Part shown: positions 28,534-42,941 of the stretch, piece after piece
How the letters are laid out: the number at the start of each line of letters is the position of its first letter
How positions within the stretch are numbered: position 1 is the stretch's first letter
NCBI GenBank assembly: GCA_017848965.1
Contig: JAFIHA010000056.1
Coordinates: 62,001-126,000 of the forward strand
Source of the DNA: Dechloromonas aromatica (nom. nud.)
GTDB lineage: Bacteria > Pseudomonadota > Gammaproteobacteria > Burkholderiales > Rhodocyclaceae
DNA: 64,000 nucleotides
Reading direction: 5' to 3'
Position numbers and translations under genes: made by a program
The notes under the pieces: generated by a model
The model's database searches: none
Seen by the model: only the letters and a program-made list of their open reading frames with translations
What the model was told of the DNA's origin: nothing

Positions 28534-30431
28534 GCGACGTCCTCCTCCAGGTCGCAGGCGGGCTCGTCAGCGTCGAGCAGGGCGACGAAGCGCAGGGCGA
28601 CTTCGGGCTGCAGCAGGTCGATGCTCTCGACCGCCAGATGCAGGCGCTGACCGGGCTGCAGGTCGGCGGGCACCGAAGCGACGCGCGCCAGCAGCGGCAG
28701 ATGATCGAGCTTGACCGTCTGCTCGCGGCGCAGGGTGGCGTCGATTTCGACGAGGCCGTGCTGCTGCAGCCAGCGCAGACACCAGTAGCGCTCCATCAGG
28801 CGCTGGAATTCGGCGTAGGCGGCGTAGGTCAACTCGAAATCGCGCATCGCCGCGAACAGCTCGGCCGACTTCTGCGGGAAGGGTGGCGGCGTTTCCCGCA
28901 GACAGGCGATCAACTGCCATTGATTGACCAGGTCGCAGTAGCGGCGCAGCGGCGAGGTCATCCAGGCATACTGCGGCACGCCCAGGCCTTCGTGCGGCAG
29001 CGGCGAAGTGGTCATGCGCACCTTGCCCTGGGTCTGGGCGCGGTACAGGCAGGCGATGTTGCGCTCGGCGAGCAGGCCGCCCCAGGTCGAATTGGCGACG
29101 ATCATCAGCTCGGCGACCAGCTTGTCGAGCGGGCTGCCGCGTTTGCGTTCGCTGATGTCTACAGTGCAGCTTTCCGGGTCGGCGAGATCGCCGGCGATCG
29201 CGAAGTTGTAGTCGTTCACGCCCTGCATCGCCGACGGTTTGCCGCGCCGGCCTTCGCAGGCGTTGGCGAAATGCCAGAGGTGAAGCAGTTCACGAGCGAA
29301 GGGTTTGTCCGGTAGCGCGGCGCCTACGGTCTCGCTGTTGAACCAGGGCTCGACATCGTGGTGACGCAGGTTTTCGGCGATGTGCACGCGTTCGATGCAG
29401 GACTCGTGCGCCAGCACTTCGTACTGCTCGTTGACCGTCAGGTAGAGCGATACCGCCGGGCAATCGGTACCGCCGGCCAGCGTGTAGTTCTGGACCACGG
29501 CATCGGGCAGCATGGTGATCTTGTTGCCCGGCATATACACGGTCGACAGGCGGGCGCGGGCGACGCCGTCGAGCGGCGAACCGTGTTCGATGGCGAGGCC
29601 GGGCGCCGCGATATGGATGCCGATGCGGCTGCCGATACCGGGCAGCCAGGTGACCGACAGTGCGTCGTCGATCTCGGTGGTGTTGGCGTCGTCGATCGAA
29701 AAGGCGCGGACCTCGGCACGCGCCAGGTCGATCGGCAGCGGCGGCGCATCGAGCGCCGGGAAGGCGGTGCCGCGCGGGAACTGCTCGTGCAGGAAACGCT
29801 TGTAGTGCAGGTGGTAGGCCGACTTGATGGCGCCGCACCTGAACAGCAACTGGGCGGCGGAGAGGCCGGTTTCGGCGCAGGCCGTTTCGAAGGCCTTGGT
29901 TTCCGGCTTGTTGCGGTCCGGCGCGTAGAGCAGCGCGTCGGTCAGCACGGCGATCTCCGGCGGCAGGCGGAATTCCTTCAGTTCGGCGAGCCAGCCTTCC
30001 ATCGCCAGCGCTTGCTGACGCTTTTTTTCAAGATTGGCCAGAGCAGCTGCGAGAATGTCGGCGGGCGCCTTGCGGAAGCGGCCCTTGCCCTTGCGGTGAA
30101 AATAGACGGGCGCGGCGTGCAGGGCAAGCAGCACCGCCGTCGCTTCGACCGGTGCGGGGTCGTGTCCGTAGTAATCACGGGCAAAATCCAGAAACGAAAA
30201 TTCGCCATCGCTGACACACTCCCAGAGGAAATCCGCCTCGATCTCTGCGGCAAGTGGCGTCGCCTGCTCGAGCAGGGCACCGGCCGCCGGCTGGGCAAAG
30301 CGCAGCAGGACGCTGGCCGCCTTGATCTTGCTGCGTTTGCCGGAGGGCATTTCGACCTGCAACGAACTATCGTTGTCGGCCAGGATGCTGCCCGCCTTGA
30401 AACCGCCATCTTCTTCAAACAATACATTCAT
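28530..30431 (-). CDS. RNase II/RNB-domain exoribonuclease
   Basis: 633 residues. The central RNB catalytic domain (about 225-540) contains the acidic metal-binding motif FSIDDANTTEIDDALSV, characteristic of RNase II/R enzymes that degrade single-stranded RNA 3' to 5'. The N-terminal region is shorter and more diverged than the cold-shock domains of RNase II or R, and the C-terminal part only loosely resembles S1. This matches the "ribonuclease II" family often found next to aroE and tonB in betaproteobacteria. The ATG at 30431 was chosen over an ATG nine codons upstream. Confidence 0.88.
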   Translation of the reverse strand: MNVLFEEDGGFKAGSILADNDSSLQVEMPSGKRSKIKAASVLLRFAQPAAGALLEQATPLAAEIEADFLWECVSDGEFSFLDFARDYYGHDPAPVEATAVLLALHAAPVYFHRKGKGRFRKAPADILAAALANLEKKRQQALAMEGWLAELKEFRLPPEIAVLTDALLYAPDRNKPETKAFETACAETGLSAAQLLFRCGAIKSAYHLHYKRFLHEQFPRGTAFPALDAPPLPIDLARAEVRAFSIDDANTTEIDDALSVTWLPGIGSRIGIHIAAPGLAIEHGSPLDGVARARLSTVYMPGNKITMLPDAVVQNYTLAGGTDCPAVSLYLTVNEQYEVLAHESCIERVHIAENLRHHDVEPWFNSETVGAALPDKPFARELLHLWHFANACEGRRGKPSAMQGVNDYNFAIAGDLADPESCTVDISERKRGSPLDKLVAELMIVANSTWGGLLAERNIACLYRAQTQGKVRMTTSPLPHEGLGVPQYAWMTSPLRRYCDLVNQWQLIACLRETPPPFPQKSAELFAAMRDFELTYAAYAEFQRLMERYWCLRWLQQHGLVEIDATLRREQTVKLDHLPLLARVASVPADLQPGQRLHLAVESIDLLQPEVALRFVALLDADEPACDLEEDVA

Positions 30432-30438
30432 CGGCGGA

Positions 30439-31005
30439 TTATAACCCGGCAAATTCAATGAGTTGCGGCATCAATTCGGGAAAGCGCGTGAAGCTGTGAT
30501 CGCCGCCCTCGAAGACGCTTTGCCGGCTACCGAACCAGTGCGCCTGGGCGGCGCGATAGTCGAGCACCTCGTCACCGGTTTCCAGCAGCAGCCAGAGCCG
30601 TGCCGGATCGGGCCGGGCTACCTGTGCGGCGAGCTGCGCCGCGTGCTCGGCGGTGAACACAAAACGCTCGCCGCTGTGAAAATTGGCGTGCTCGCCGATG
30701 AACTGCTCGGCTGACAGCGCGCTGACTACCGCCGGATTGATCAGTGCCGCCGGCAGGCCGAACTGCGCCGCCAGATAGCTGGCGTAATGACCGCCCAGCG
30801 AGGAACCGATCAGCGTCACCGGGCGCCCGACGCTATCGAGAAAGCGCGACAGGTCGGCAATCGCCTGCGCAGGAACCGGCGACAAGGCTGGACAGACGAA
30901 GCGCGCAGCCAGCCCGCGGCGGGTCATTTCTTCACCGAGCAGGCGGGCCTTCCACGACGCCGGCGACGAACAGAAGCCGTGCAGATAAAGGATCAGGCCG
31001 TCCAT
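30439..31005 (-). CDS. yqiA: YqiA/YcfP-family alpha/beta hydrolase (esterase)
   Basis: 188 residues. A compact alpha/beta hydrolase opens with [12 protein letters not shown] (oxyanion region) and has the nucleophile elbow GSSLGGHYA with S69. Late residues DEVLDY and GDHSFTRF supply the likely catalytic Asp and His. The family includes small esterases of unknown natural substrate. The ATG at 31005 lies 13 bp inside the uppP gene, and a TTG nine bases earlier is a weaker alternative. It ends 7 bp before the RNB gene start. Confidence 0.88.
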   Translation of the reverse strand: MDGLILYLHGFCSSPASWKARLLGEEMTRRGLAARFVCPALSPVPAQAIADLSRFLDSVGRPVTLIGSSLGGHYASYLAAQFGLPAALINPAVVSALSAEQFIGEHANFHSGERFVFTAEHAAQLAAQVARPDPARLWLLLETGDEVLDYRAAQAHWFGSRQSVFEGGDHSFTRFPELMPQLIEFAGL

Positions 31006-31814
31006 TCGACCCAACCCATCTCCGCGGTGAGCAGCACGATCACGCCGAAGACGATGCGGTACCAGGCGAATACCGTGAAGTCGTGGTTCGACACATAACG
31101 CAACAGGGCCTTGACGGTCAGCATCGCGGCGACGAAGGCGGCCAGGAAACCAACCGCGAAGACCGGCAGGTCCGCCATGTGCAGCAAGGACCAGTTCTTG
31201 TAGACGTCATAGACGGTTGCCGCGAACATCGTCGGAATGGCGAGGAAGAAGGAAAACTCGGTCGCCGTCTTGCGCGACAGACCGAAGATCAGGCCGCCCA
31301 TGATCGTCGCGCCGGAACGCGAGGTCCCGGGAAACATCGCCATCGCCTGCGCGAAACCGACCTTCAGGGCGTCCGGCCAACGCATGTCATCGACGCTGCT
31401 GATGCGGGGATGGTAGGCCTTGCGTTCGATGTAGAGAATCAGGAAACCACCAACGATCAGCGCGCCAGCGACGCTCAACGGGTTGAACAGATAGGCCTTG
31501 ATCGTGCTGTGGAAAAGCAGGCCGAGGACGGCGGCAGGGAGGAAACCGACCAACAACAGACCGGCGAAGCGCTGTTGCACCGGATCGCTGCCGAGACCGC
31601 CCAACGCCTTGCCGATGCGTTCGCGAAAATCCCAGCAGACGGCGAGAATCGCCCCTAGCTGGATGACGATCTTGAATACCTTGCTTTGCTCGTCGGTGTA
31701 GTCGAGCAAGCTGCCGAGGATGATCAGGTGGCCGGTCGAGGAAATCGGCAGGAACTCGGTCAAACCCTCGACGATGCCGAGGATCAATGCTTTGAAGAGG
31801 AGAATCGGGTCCAT
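30993..31814 (-). CDS. uppP: Undecaprenyl-diphosphate phosphatase
   Basis: 273 residues of an all-helical membrane protein. UppP (BacA) dephosphorylates undecaprenyl diphosphate to recycle the lipid carrier for cell-wall synthesis and confers bacitracin tolerance. The two signature regions are [17 protein letters not shown] near the N-terminus and [10 protein letters not shown] in the middle. The ATG at 31814 gives the classic N-terminus. An in-frame ATG at 31844 has a better purine-rich upstream site and would add ten residues, so the exact start is uncertain. It partly overlaps yqiA at its 3' end. Confidence 0.95.
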   Translation of the reverse strand: MDPILLFKALILGIVEGLTEFLPISSTGHLIILGSLLDYTDEQSKVFKIVIQLGAILAVCWDFRERIGKALGGLGSDPVQQRFAGLLLVGFLPAAVLGLLFHSTIKAYLFNPLSVAGALIVGGFLILYIERKAYHPRISSVDDMRWPDALKVGFAQAMAMFPGTSRSGATIMGGLIFGLSRKTATEFSFFLAIPTMFAATVYDVYKNWSLLHMADLPVFAVGFLAAFVAAMLTVKALLRYVSNHDFTVFAWYRIVFGVIVLLTAEMGWVEWTA

Positions 31815-31845
31815 GGAGGGATGCGCTATGACAAGAGCGCGCATT

Positions 31846-32094
31846 TTACCCCTGCGGACGCGTCGCCGCCTCCAAATCGGCCAGCCATTGCAGCGCCTGC
31901 AGCGGCGTTTCGCCGCACATTTCCGCCGAAGCTTGCAGGCCGCTGCAGCAGGCGGGCCGCTCCGGTCGCCCGAAAATGCGGCAACGCCGCTCGGCGTCGA
32001 GATGGCGACAGGGTACGCCTGCCGGTTTGGCGAGCGAGGAGATCGACGGGGCGATGCAGCAAGCACCGCAGCCGGGGCGGCAGATGGCCGTCAT
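31846..32094 (-). CDS. YkgJ-family cysteine cluster protein
   Basis: 82 residues with eight cysteines, among them C5, C9, C12, C13, C29, C38 and a CC pair at 49-50. The pattern fits the small YkgJ/UPF0153 cysteine-cluster family, thought to bind a metal or Fe-S centre; the function is unknown. Its start overlaps the ClC transporter stop by 4 bp, and its stop is 1 bp before a possible uppP start, so it lies in the middle of the operon. Confidence 0.8.
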   Translation of the reverse strand: MTAICRPGCGACCIAPSISSLAKPAGVPCRHLDAERRCRIFGRPERPACCSGLQASAEMCGETPLQALQWLADLEAATRPQG

Positions 32095-33491
32095 TTCGGC
32101 GGCGGGCTGTCGACCGGCACTTGCTGGCGCAGCATGTGCTCGGCCAGTGTCGTGTACAGCGACTTCGAAAACATCCGGGACACCGCCGAGGCAATCAGGG
32201 CGGTTGCCATCAGGCCGATCACCAGCGAGTAACCATCAACCATCTCCATGACGATGATGAAGGCGGTGATCGGCGCCTGGGTCGCGGCGGCCAGAAAGCC
32301 GACCATGCAGAGAACGATGATGGTGGTCGGAAATGCCTCGCCACCGAGGACGGGAACCAGATCCTGGCCGAGGCCGGCGCCAATCGCCAGCGAAGGCGCA
32401 AAGATCCCGCCCGGCAGACCACTCAGATACGAGACGACGGTGGCAACGAATTTCGCGGGCCCGAAGTACCAAGGCAGGTCGCTCTGTCCGATCAGCAGCG
32501 CCTTGGTCTCGGCAAAGCCGCTACCCCAGGTTAGCCCGCCCGTCACCCAGCCCAGGGAGGCCAGCAGGACTCCGCAACAGGCCACGAACACATAGGGATG
32601 AGCATTGCGCAGGTTGGCCAGTGAACCTTTCCAGGCGGTGGCCGAAACGATCAGCATGCGTGCGAAGAGGCCGCCCGCAATGCCGGTGACGACCGCGCAG
32701 GTCAGGATCGTCGTCAGCAGTTCGCCGCTTTCGCCGAACACGACGACGCGACCGAAATAGTTGTCACTGCCGAGAAAATGTTGAGCGATCACCCCGGCCA
32801 GGACGATCGCCGCGATGACGACGCCGCTCAGACGGGATTCCACGGAGCGCGACAACTCCTCGATGGCAAATACGATCCCCGCCAGCGGGGCGTTGAAGGC
32901 TGCGGCAATGCCGGCGGCGCCGCCGGCAACCAGCAAGTGCTGGCGGTGGATGCGCAAGGTGGCTGGCATGAAACGTCCAGCGGCGGCCATCAGGCTGGCG
33001 CCAATCTGTACCGTCGGCCCTTCCCGACCGAAGGAGAAGCCGCTCCCCACCGCGGCAACGCCAACCAGGATTTTGCCGACGGCAATCCGTAACGATACCA
33101 GCGGCCTCCACTCCGCCACGGCGGGCCGCTTCATTTCGGCGATTACCTGCGGAATACCGCTCCCCTGCGCGCCGGGAAAGACATTGCGGGTCACCCACAA
33201 CAGCGCGGCTCCAGCCAGCGGCGTGACGACGAAGGGTAACCACGGGTAAAGTGCCGCCAAGTTCGCGAAGCCCTTCGCTGCGTCGTCACTGAGCAGGGCG
33301 AAGAGTACTGCGGCCAACCCGACGACGATGCCGCATCCCCAGAAAACCAGTCGTCCCAGCCAGATCCTGAGCTGCGCGAGCAGGTAGTTCTGATTGGCGC
33401 GAACGTAGGTTTGGGCACGTGCGAACCGGTTTTCCAGGTAAGCGCGCATTTTTTCAGTCCGGCCCGCGACCTTACCGGCATCACCAGCCAC
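32091..33491 (-). CDS. ClC-family chloride channel/transporter
   Basis: 466 residues with about ten hydrophobic helices from residue 45. Selectivity motifs of the ClC family are seen: GSGIP (110-114) and GREGP (155-159), whose glutamate E157 is the external gating residue found in Cl-/H+ antiporters. GGIFAP follows later. The GTG start at 33491 has a GGAG motif 7 bases upstream; an ATG at 33449 would remove 14 residues. It is the first gene of this minus-strand unit, with about 200 bp to the atpC terminator region upstream. Confidence 0.93.
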   Translation of the reverse strand: MAGDAGKVAGRTEKMRAYLENRFARAQTYVRANQNYLLAQLRIWLGRLVFWGCGIVVGLAAVLFALLSDDAAKGFANLAALYPWLPFVVTPLAGAALLWVTRNVFPGAQGSGIPQVIAEMKRPAVAEWRPLVSLRIAVGKILVGVAAVGSGFSFGREGPTVQIGASLMAAAGRFMPATLRIHRQHLLVAGGAAGIAAAFNAPLAGIVFAIEELSRSVESRLSGVVIAAIVLAGVIAQHFLGSDNYFGRVVVFGESGELLTTILTCAVVTGIAGGLFARMLIVSATAWKGSLANLRNAHPYVFVACCGVLLASLGWVTGGLTWGSGFAETKALLIGQSDLPWYFGPAKFVATVVSYLSGLPGGIFAPSLAIGAGLGQDLVPVLGGEAFPTTIIVLCMVGFLAAATQAPITAFIIVMEMVDGYSLVIGLMATALIASAVSRMFSKSLYTTLAEHMLRQQVPVDSPPPK

Positions 33492-33649
33492 GACAGCGCT
33501 CCGTATCCTGAAGGACGATCAGGCGCCCGGGTTGAGAAAAACAATCCATGGCGGCATTCTGACAGGATTCGCCCGCCGGACACAGCCCGGCGAGGCGAAT
33601 TCGCCGATCGCGCTGTGCGCGATGGCGCGCCGATGCCGGTCGCAAAAGT

Positions 33650-33672
33650 GAAAAAGCAGCCCGTAGGCTGCT
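33650..33672 (-). terminator. Rho-independent terminator of the atp operon
   Basis: On the minus strand AGCAGCC (33672-33666) pairs with GGCTGCT (33661-33655) around a 4-base loop and is followed by a run of four to five T residues. It lies 26 bases past the atpC stop. The remaining 158 bp up to the ClC gene (33492-33649) show no gene or clear signal. Confidence 0.85.
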
Positions 33673-33697
33673 CTTTGTGCGGGACATGTTGCCCGTT

Positions 33698-34123
33698 TCA
33701 GTGGGTGTGCTTGCGCAGACGCTGAATCGCCTGCAACTGGGCAATGGCTTCGGCCAGTTCGGCTTCCGCAGCGGCGTAATCCATCTCCGCCTGACGATTG
33801 GCCAGTGCTTCCTCGGCGCGCTTCTTGGCTTCCAGTGCCTTGGCCTCGTCGAGGTCATGGGCACGAATCGCGGTGTCGGCCAACACGGTGATCATGTCGG
33901 GCTGGACTTCCAGCATGCCGCCGGAGACATACACCAGTTCGAACTCGCTCTGCTCCGGCACCTTCAGACGAATGGTGCCGGGCTTGATGCGGGTCAACAG
34001 CGGGGTATGTTGCGGCAGGATGCCGAGTTCCCCGGCTTCGCCGGGGAACACTGCGATTTCCACCAGGCCGGAGAAAATCGATTCTTCGGCACTGACGACA
34101 TCACAATGAACGGTCATAACCAT
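33698..34123 (-). CDS. atpC: F1Fo ATP synthase epsilon subunit
   Basis: 141 residues. Epsilon is part of the central rotor stalk and inhibits ATP hydrolysis. The N-terminal beta-barrel starts [19 protein letters not shown] and contains [14 protein letters not shown]. The C-terminal helical hairpin is rich in Ala, Glu and Lys (about 88-135). It is the last gene of the operon, 25 bp after atpD, and a terminator follows. An ATG two codons downstream is possible but the longer form matches betaproteobacterial homologues. Confidence 0.97.
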   Translation of the reverse strand: MVMTVHCDVVSAEESIFSGLVEIAVFPGEAGELGILPQHTPLLTRIKPGTIRLKVPEQSEFELVYVSGGMLEVQPDMITVLADTAIRAHDLDEAKALEAKKRAEEALANRQAEMDYAAAEAELAEAIAQLQAIQRLRKHTH

Positions 34124-34148
34124 TACTGGCTCCTATGCTGAGGCCGCA

Positions 34149-36453
<2,305 letters not shown>

Positions 36454-36468
36454 GGCGTTCTCCTAAGA

Positions 36469-38007
<1,539 letters not shown>

Positions 38008-38016
38008 GAAAATCTC

Positions 38017-38550
38017 CTAGTTGTTCAGTGCCACGGCCATCGCGTCAAGCTTGCCGCGGACTGAAGCATCCAGCATCTGGTCACCGACGGTAACCCGCAC
38101 ACCACCGATCAGGCTCGCATCGACTTCGACGCGGGCGGTCAGGCGGGTTCCGAAACGCGGCTCCAGTTGCTGCAGCAGAGCAGCGACCTGGGCGTCGTCA
38201 ATCGGGAATGCGGAATACACCACCGCCTCCTGGACCCCTTCTTCCTGGCTGCGCGCCAGATCGAAAAGCCGGGAAATCTCCGGCAGGAGTGCGAGACGCC
38301 GGTTTTCTGCGAGGGTACGAACAAAATTGGCGAGAATCGGGTCGCTGTCTTCGGACAGCGAAATGAACAATTCTGCAATCTGTTCAGCGGAGAGCCGGGG
38401 ATTGCCCATGACCTGAGCCATGTCCCCGTCCTGGGCGATCAGCGCCAGCCTTTGCAGGCGCTGCGACCAGATGCCCTGGGCCCCGCTTTCCTTGGCCAGC
38501 TTGAAAGCGGCGTCGGCGTAGGGGCGAGCGATGGTGACGGATTCAGCCAT
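38017..38550 (-). CDS. atpH: F1Fo ATP synthase delta subunit
   Basis: 177 residues. Delta sits on top of F1 and joins it to the peripheral stalk. The N-terminal six-helix domain starts ESVTIARPYADAAFKLA, and the C-terminal region contains the conserved LIGGVRVTVGDQMLDASVRGKL. It follows atpF with a 5-bp gap and precedes atpA. Confidence 0.98.
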   Translation of the reverse strand: MAESVTIARPYADAAFKLAKESGAQGIWSQRLQRLALIAQDGDMAQVMGNPRLSAEQIAELFISLSEDSDPILANFVRTLAENRRLALLPEISRLFDLARSQEEGVQEAVVYSAFPIDDAQVAALLQQLEPRFGTRLTARVEVDASLIGGVRVTVGDQMLDASVRGKLDAMAVALNN

Positions 38551-38555
38551 AAGCG

Positions 38556-39026
38556 TTACAGATCCTGTTTGATCGTGGCCAGAATGTCGGAATGAGCCTG
38601 GGCGTTGATCTCGCGGCGCAGAATCTGCTCGGCACCGGTGACCACCAGGGCAGCGACCTGTTCGCGCAGCTGTTCCTTGGCACGGACGGCCTCCTGTTCG
38701 ATTTCGGCCTTCGCACCGGCGACGATGCGGTCGGCTTCGACCTTGGCATTCGCCTTGGCTTCCTCGATCAGTTGGGCGCCGCGCTTTTCAGCGTTGGCGA
38801 TCAGTTCGGCAGCCTTTTCCTTGCCTTCACGGAGAGCATCCGTGGAGCGCTTGGTGGCCAGTTCGAGATCCTGCTTGCCGCGTTCAGCAGCAGCCAGACC
38901 ATCCGCGATCTTCTTCGCACGCTCGTCGAGCGCCTTCACAATGGGGGGCCACACGAATTGCATCGTGAACCACGCCAGAATGAAGAACACAACGAGCTGT
39001 GCAAACAACGTTGCGTTCAGATTCAC
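38556..39026 (-). CDS. atpF: F1Fo ATP synthase subunit b
   Basis: 156 residues. Subunit b forms the peripheral stalk as a dimer. One N-terminal membrane helix (about 5-24, [20 protein letters not shown]) leads into a long charged coiled coil rich in Ala, Lys and Glu to the C-terminus. There is one b gene only, with no second b' copy. It lies 42 bp after atpE and 5 bp before atpH. Confidence 0.98.
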   Translation of the reverse strand: MNLNATLFAQLVVFFILAWFTMQFVWPPIVKALDERAKKIADGLAAAERGKQDLELATKRSTDALREGKEKAAELIANAEKRGAQLIEEAKANAKVEADRIVAGAKAEIEQEAVRAKEQLREQVAALVVTGAEQILRREINAQAHSDILATIKQDL

Positions 39027-39068
39027 GGTGTTAGTCCTCTTCTAAAGGGTTGATCGGAAGAGGAGTAA

Positions 39069-39335
<267 letters not shown>

Positions 39336-39401
39336 CTAAGTTTAAGTAATGAAAAGGTAAAGCGAAAACAGGGTTACTACGTTGAATCTGTTGGGTGAGT
39401 C

Positions 39402-40268
39402 TTAGTGTGCTTCGTGCGCCTGACCGATGTAGACCAGGGTCAGCATCATGAAGATGAAAGCCTGCAGGGCGACGATCAGGATGTGGAAGATGGCCCAGAT
39501 CGAACCCGACAGGATGTGACCGATGAACAGGAAGACGCCGGTGGTCGTACCAGCCCAGGCGGCACCCATGAGGGCGATCAGCATGAACACCAGTTCGCCG
39601 GCGTACATGTTGCCGAACAACCGCATGCCGTGCGAAACGGTCTTGGCCAGGAACTCGATCATCTGCATCGCAAAGTTGATCGGGTAGAGCAGCGGATGGC
39701 TGCCGAACGGCGCGGTGAAGAGTTCGTGCATCCAGCCGCCGAAGCCCTTGATCTTGACGTTGTAGTAGAGGCAGACGAGCAGGACGCCGATCGACATGCC
39801 CAGCGTGCCGTTCAGGTCGGCGGTCGGGACCACGCGCAGGTAGGCGTGATGATCGCCGGTGACGGTCTGCCAGATCGTCGGCAGCAGGTCGAGCGGCAGG
39901 AAGTCCATCGAGTTCATCAGGAAAATCCAGATGAAGACGGTCAGCGCCAGCGGACCGACGGCCTTGCGCGATTCGGCGCTATGGACGATGCCCTTGGCCT
40001 GCTCATTGACCATTTCGAGAACGATTTCGACGGCAGCCTGCATGCGGCCCGGCACGCCGGAGGTCACGCTCTTGGCCACACGCCACATGACGAAGAGGCC
40101 GAGGACGCCCATCAGAACGGAGAAAACCACCGTATCGAGGTTGATGACGCTGAAGTCGATGATGCTCTTCTGCGCATGACCCGTGCTATTGAGATGGGTC
40201 AGGTGGTGAACGATATATTCGCCGGCGGTGGGCGCGTTCGCTGCTGCTTCGTGGCCTGCTGTAGACAT
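39402..40268 (-). CDS. atpB: F1Fo ATP synthase subunit a
   Basis: 288 residues with five to six membrane helices. Subunit a forms the proton half-channels against the c ring. The essential arginine lies in the segment VSHGMRLFGNMYAGELV. The ATG at 40268 gives MSTAGHEAAANAPTAGEY, a long hydrophilic N-terminus common in betaproteobacteria. A TTG six codons upstream was rejected. It starts 2 bp after the atpI stop. Confidence 0.97.
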   Translation of the reverse strand: MSTAGHEAAANAPTAGEYIVHHLTHLNSTGHAQKSIIDFSVINLDTVVFSVLMGVLGLFVMWRVAKSVTSGVPGRMQAAVEIVLEMVNEQAKGIVHSAESRKAVGPLALTVFIWIFLMNSMDFLPLDLLPTIWQTVTGDHHAYLRVVPTADLNGTLGMSIGVLLVCLYYNVKIKGFGGWMHELFTAPFGSHPLLYPINFAMQMIEFLAKTVSHGMRLFGNMYAGELVFMLIALMGAAWAGTTTGVFLFIGHILSGSIWAIFHILIVALQAFIFMMLTLVYIGQAHEAH

Positions 40269-40270
40269 GA

Positions 40271-40612
40271 TCAGGATTTCTTCCAAAACGCAATAAAACC
40301 AGCATGTAGAACAATCGCCAGACCAATCAGCAAGCTGGGCCAGTGCATCCCGGGATACCCCTTGATGGCGATTGCCAGTATTCCTATGGTGGCGCCGATC
40401 TTGAGGAATTCGCCGACAAAGAAGTTCGCTGCGTAGGACGCCCCCGCGCGATTCTTCAACATCGTCAGCCGGACAGCAAAGAACAGGTTGGGCACGATAG
40501 CAGCCACAGCCGCAATCCCAACCGAAACCAGCCCCCGGGTTCCCACGATAGCACCAGCCGCGATCGCTGTTATCAATGCTGCACCAAGTTGTAGATATAT
40601 CGCTTTCAACAT
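40271..40612 (-). CDS. atpI: ATP synthase assembly protein AtpI
   Basis: 113 residues with four predicted membrane helices. AtpI helps c-ring assembly and is the usual first gene of atp operons. The sequence starts MLKAIYLQLGAALITAIAAGAIVG and contains the NRAGASYAANFFVGEFLKIG segment before helix 3. The ATG at 40612 is preferred over an in-frame TTG four codons earlier. A good promoter lies 43-72 bp upstream of the start. Confidence 0.93.
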   Translation of the reverse strand: MLKAIYLQLGAALITAIAAGAIVGTRGLVSVGIAAVAAIVPNLFFAVRLTMLKNRAGASYAANFFVGEFLKIGATIGILAIAIKGYPGMHWPSLLIGLAIVLHAGFIAFWKKS

Positions 40613-40654
40613 GGTGTCACGCAATCGCTGACCGGCTTAGCCACACAGACCTAA

Positions 40655-40684
40655 ATGATACAAGACTTCAAAAAATAGCGTCAA
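40655..40684 (-). promoter_or_regulatory. Sigma-70 promoter of the atp operon
   Basis: On the minus strand TTGACG (40684-40679) and TATCAT (40660-40655) are separated by 18 bases. They match the consensus at 5/6 and 5/6. Transcription would start near 40648, about 36 bases before atpI. The region between the parB stop and atpI is AT-rich compared with the surroundings. Confidence 0.75.
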
Positions 40685-40708
40685 TGAAAAATAAGGGTTT
40701 ACCGCAAT

Positions 40709-41569
40709 CTAAGTACCCTGACGCAACTTGCCGAGGATGCCTTCGAGCTGGTCGAGATTGCCGAATTCGATGGTCACCTTGCCCGCTCCCTTCTTGTTGC
40801 TGCGGATGGCGACGGCCGCCCCGACGGCATCCGAGAGCTCTTCCTGGAGGCGCACGAGGTCGCGGTCGACCACCGGCGTCGCCGGTTTCTTCGGCGGATT
40901 GACGATCTGCTGCACCAGCCGCTCGGTCTCGCGCACGGTCAGTTCCTTCTGCACCACCCGCTGCGCCACCGCCACCTGCTGCGCCCCGGGCAGCGGCAAC
41001 AGGGCGCGCGCGTGGCCCATGTCGAGCTTGCCGCTCATCAGCAGCTCCTGGACCGGCGCCGACAACTGCAGCAGGCGCATCAGGTTGGACGCTGCCGGGC
41101 GCGAGCGGCCGACGGCATCCGCCGCCTGCTGATGGGTGAGACCGAATTCCTGGATCAGACGCTGCAGGCCCTGCGCTTCTTCGAGCGGATTGAGGTTCTC
41201 GCGCTGGATGTTCTCGATCAGCGCCATCGCCAGCGCCTGCTCGTCGGGGATCGCCCGCACCAGCACCGGCACCTCGCCCAGGCCAGCCTGCTGCGCCGCG
41301 CGCCAGCGGCGTTCGCCGGCGACGATCTCGTAGCGCTCGGCACCCGGCGTCTTGTCAACGGCGCGTACCAGGATCGGCTGCATCACGCCCTGGGCCTTGA
41401 TCGAGGCGGCCAGTTCAGCGAGCGACTCCGGGTCCATCCGCGTGCGCGGCTGGTACTTGCCCGGCTTCAGGCGGTCTACCGGCAGATTGCGCAATTCGTC
41501 GTCGGCTTTCGCATCGCTGCCTGCGAGCAGCGCGTCGAGGCCGCGGCCGAGCCCCTTCATCTTGATCAT
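40709..41569 (-). CDS. parB: Chromosome-partitioning protein ParB
   Basis: 286 residues. ParB binds parS sites near the origin and spreads as a CTP-dependent clamp. The N-terminus [14 protein letters not shown] recruits ParA. The CTPase region contains [13 protein letters not shown] and [17 protein letters not shown], the central helix-turn-helix is [24 protein letters not shown] (longer stretch split across helices 2-3), and the C-terminus forms the dimerisation domain. The start at 41569 overlaps the parA stop by 4 bp; an internal ATG three codons later is also possible. Confidence 0.97.
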   Translation of the reverse strand: MIKMKGLGRGLDALLAGSDAKADDELRNLPVDRLKPGKYQPRTRMDPESLAELAASIKAQGVMQPILVRAVDKTPGAERYEIVAGERRWRAAQQAGLGEVPVLVRAIPDEQALAMALIENIQRENLNPLEEAQGLQRLIQEFGLTHQQAADAVGRSRPAASNLMRLLQLSAPVQELLMSGKLDMGHARALLPLPGAQQVAVAQRVVQKELTVRETERLVQQIVNPPKKPATPVVDRDLVRLQEELSDAVGAAVAIRSNKKGAGKVTIEFGNLDQLEGILGKLRQGT

Positions 41570-42327
41570 TTGGCGACCCTTTCGAGAATTTCGCGGGCAA
41601 GCGAGGTGTAGGCCTGCGCCCCCTTGGAGTTTTTGTCAAAGGCATTGACCGGCTTGCCGTAGGACGGCGCCTCGGCGAGACGGACGTTGCGCGGCACGAT
41701 GGTCTGGTAGACCTTGCTGCCGAAGTGGCTTTCGAGTTCGTTGGAGACCTGCTGGGTCAGCGTGCTCTGGCCGTTGTACATGGTGCGCAGCAGGCCCTCG
41801 ATTTCGAGCCGGGAATTGAGGTGGTGGCGCACCTTGCGCAGCGTTTCGACGAGATCGGAGAGGCCTTCCAGCGCGTAGTACTCGCACTGCATCGGGATCA
41901 GCACCGAATCGGCGGCGACCAGCGCGTTGACGGTCAGCATGTTGAGCGCCGGCGGGCAGTCGATGAGGACGAAATCGTATTCATCGTGATTCTGGGCCAG
42001 CGCCTCCTTGAGCCGGTATTCGCGCCGGTCGAGTTCGATCAACTCGACTTCGGCGCCAGCCAGCTCGCGGTTGGCAGGCAGGATGTCGAAGTCAAAATCG
42101 GTCTTGATGCAGACTTCGCGCAGGGAAGCAGCGCCGATCAGCAACTGATAGACGGTGGGCAACGCTTCCTTCTTGGTGATGCCGGAACCGGTCGTCGCGT
42201 TGCCCTGTGGGTCCATATCGATCAGCAGCACGCGCTGACCCTCGGCACCCAGCGAAGCGGCGAGGTTGACGGCGGTCGTCGTCTTGCCGACGCCGCCCTT
42301 CTGGTTGGTGATGGCGAGTACTTTCAT
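41566..42327 (-). CDS. parA: Chromosome-partitioning ATPase ParA
   Basis: 253 residues. This Walker-type ATPase segregates ParB-bound origins. The deviant Walker A motif [15 protein letters not shown] lies at residues 10-24, and the Walker B-like [12 protein letters not shown] lies near 116-127. The ATG at 42327 gives [12 protein letters not shown], the standard N-terminus; the open frame upstream is not used. It overlaps rsmG by 4 bp at the start and parB by 4 bp at the end. Confidence 0.98.
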   Translation of the reverse strand: MKVLAITNQKGGVGKTTTAVNLAASLGAEGQRVLLIDMDPQGNATTGSGITKKEALPTVYQLLIGAASLREVCIKTDFDFDILPANRELAGAEVELIELDRREYRLKEALAQNHDEYDFVLIDCPPALNMLTVNALVAADSVLIPMQCEYYALEGLSDLVETLRKVRHHLNSRLEIEGLLRTMYNGQSTLTQQVSNELESHFGSKVYQTIVPRNVRLAEAPSYGKPVNAFDKNSKGAQAYTSLAREILERVAK

Positions 42328-42941
42328 TGGCCCGCTTTCAGGATGATCAGGTGTCTTTCGGCGTCCAGCCCGGGCACGGACAAGGGAACGATGCGGTCGA
42401 CGACGATGTCGGCCGGCAGGGCGGCGATTTCCGCGTCGGGGCAAACGCCCTTCATCGCCAGCCAGCGACCGCCGGGGGCCAGCAGGTGGCGGGTGAGTTC
42501 AACGAAAAGCTTGAGCTCGGCAAAGGCACGCGAACTGATCTGCGCGTACTGGCCGCCCAGCTCCTCGACCCGCGCATGGTCGACCGCGACATTCTTCAGG
42601 CCGAGCTGGATCGCCGCCTGCTGCAGGAAGGTCGCCTTTTTCTGCACGGTATCGACCATGCGCACGGAAAGCTGCTGACGGGCGATGGCCAGCGGGATGC
42701 CGGGCAGGCCGCCGCCGGAACCGACGTCGAGCAGGGCGCCGTCATTGACGTAGGGCAGGATCGCCAGCGAATCGAGCAGATGATGCGAGATCGCCTGGTC
42801 CGGATCGCGTAGCGCGGTGAGGTTGTAGGTCTTGTTCCACTTCAGCAGCAGGTCGCGGAAGGCGAGCAGTTGCTGCTGCGCGGCGTCGGGCAGGTCGATG
42901 CCGAGTGTGGCGAGACCTTCCGGAAGGGTGATCGCGCTCAT
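42324..42941 (-). CDS. rsmG: 16S rRNA (guanine-N7)-methyltransferase RsmG
   Basis: 205 residues. RsmG (GidB) methylates G527 of 16S rRNA using S-adenosylmethionine; its loss gives low-level streptomycin resistance. The SAM-binding motif [18 protein letters not shown] lies near residues 64-81. The family segment [16 protein letters not shown] is near 34-49. The gene overlaps mnmG by 4 bp and parA by 4 bp. Confidence 0.97.
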   Translation of the reverse strand: MSAITLPEGLATLGIDLPDAAQQQLLAFRDLLLKWNKTYNLTALRDPDQAISHHLLDSLAILPYVNDGALLDVGSGGGLPGIPLAIARQQLSVRMVDTVQKKATFLQQAAIQLGLKNVAVDHARVEELGGQYAQISSRAFAELKLFVELTRHLLAPGGRWLAMKGVCPDAEIAALPADIVVDRIVPLSVPGLDAERHLIILKAGQ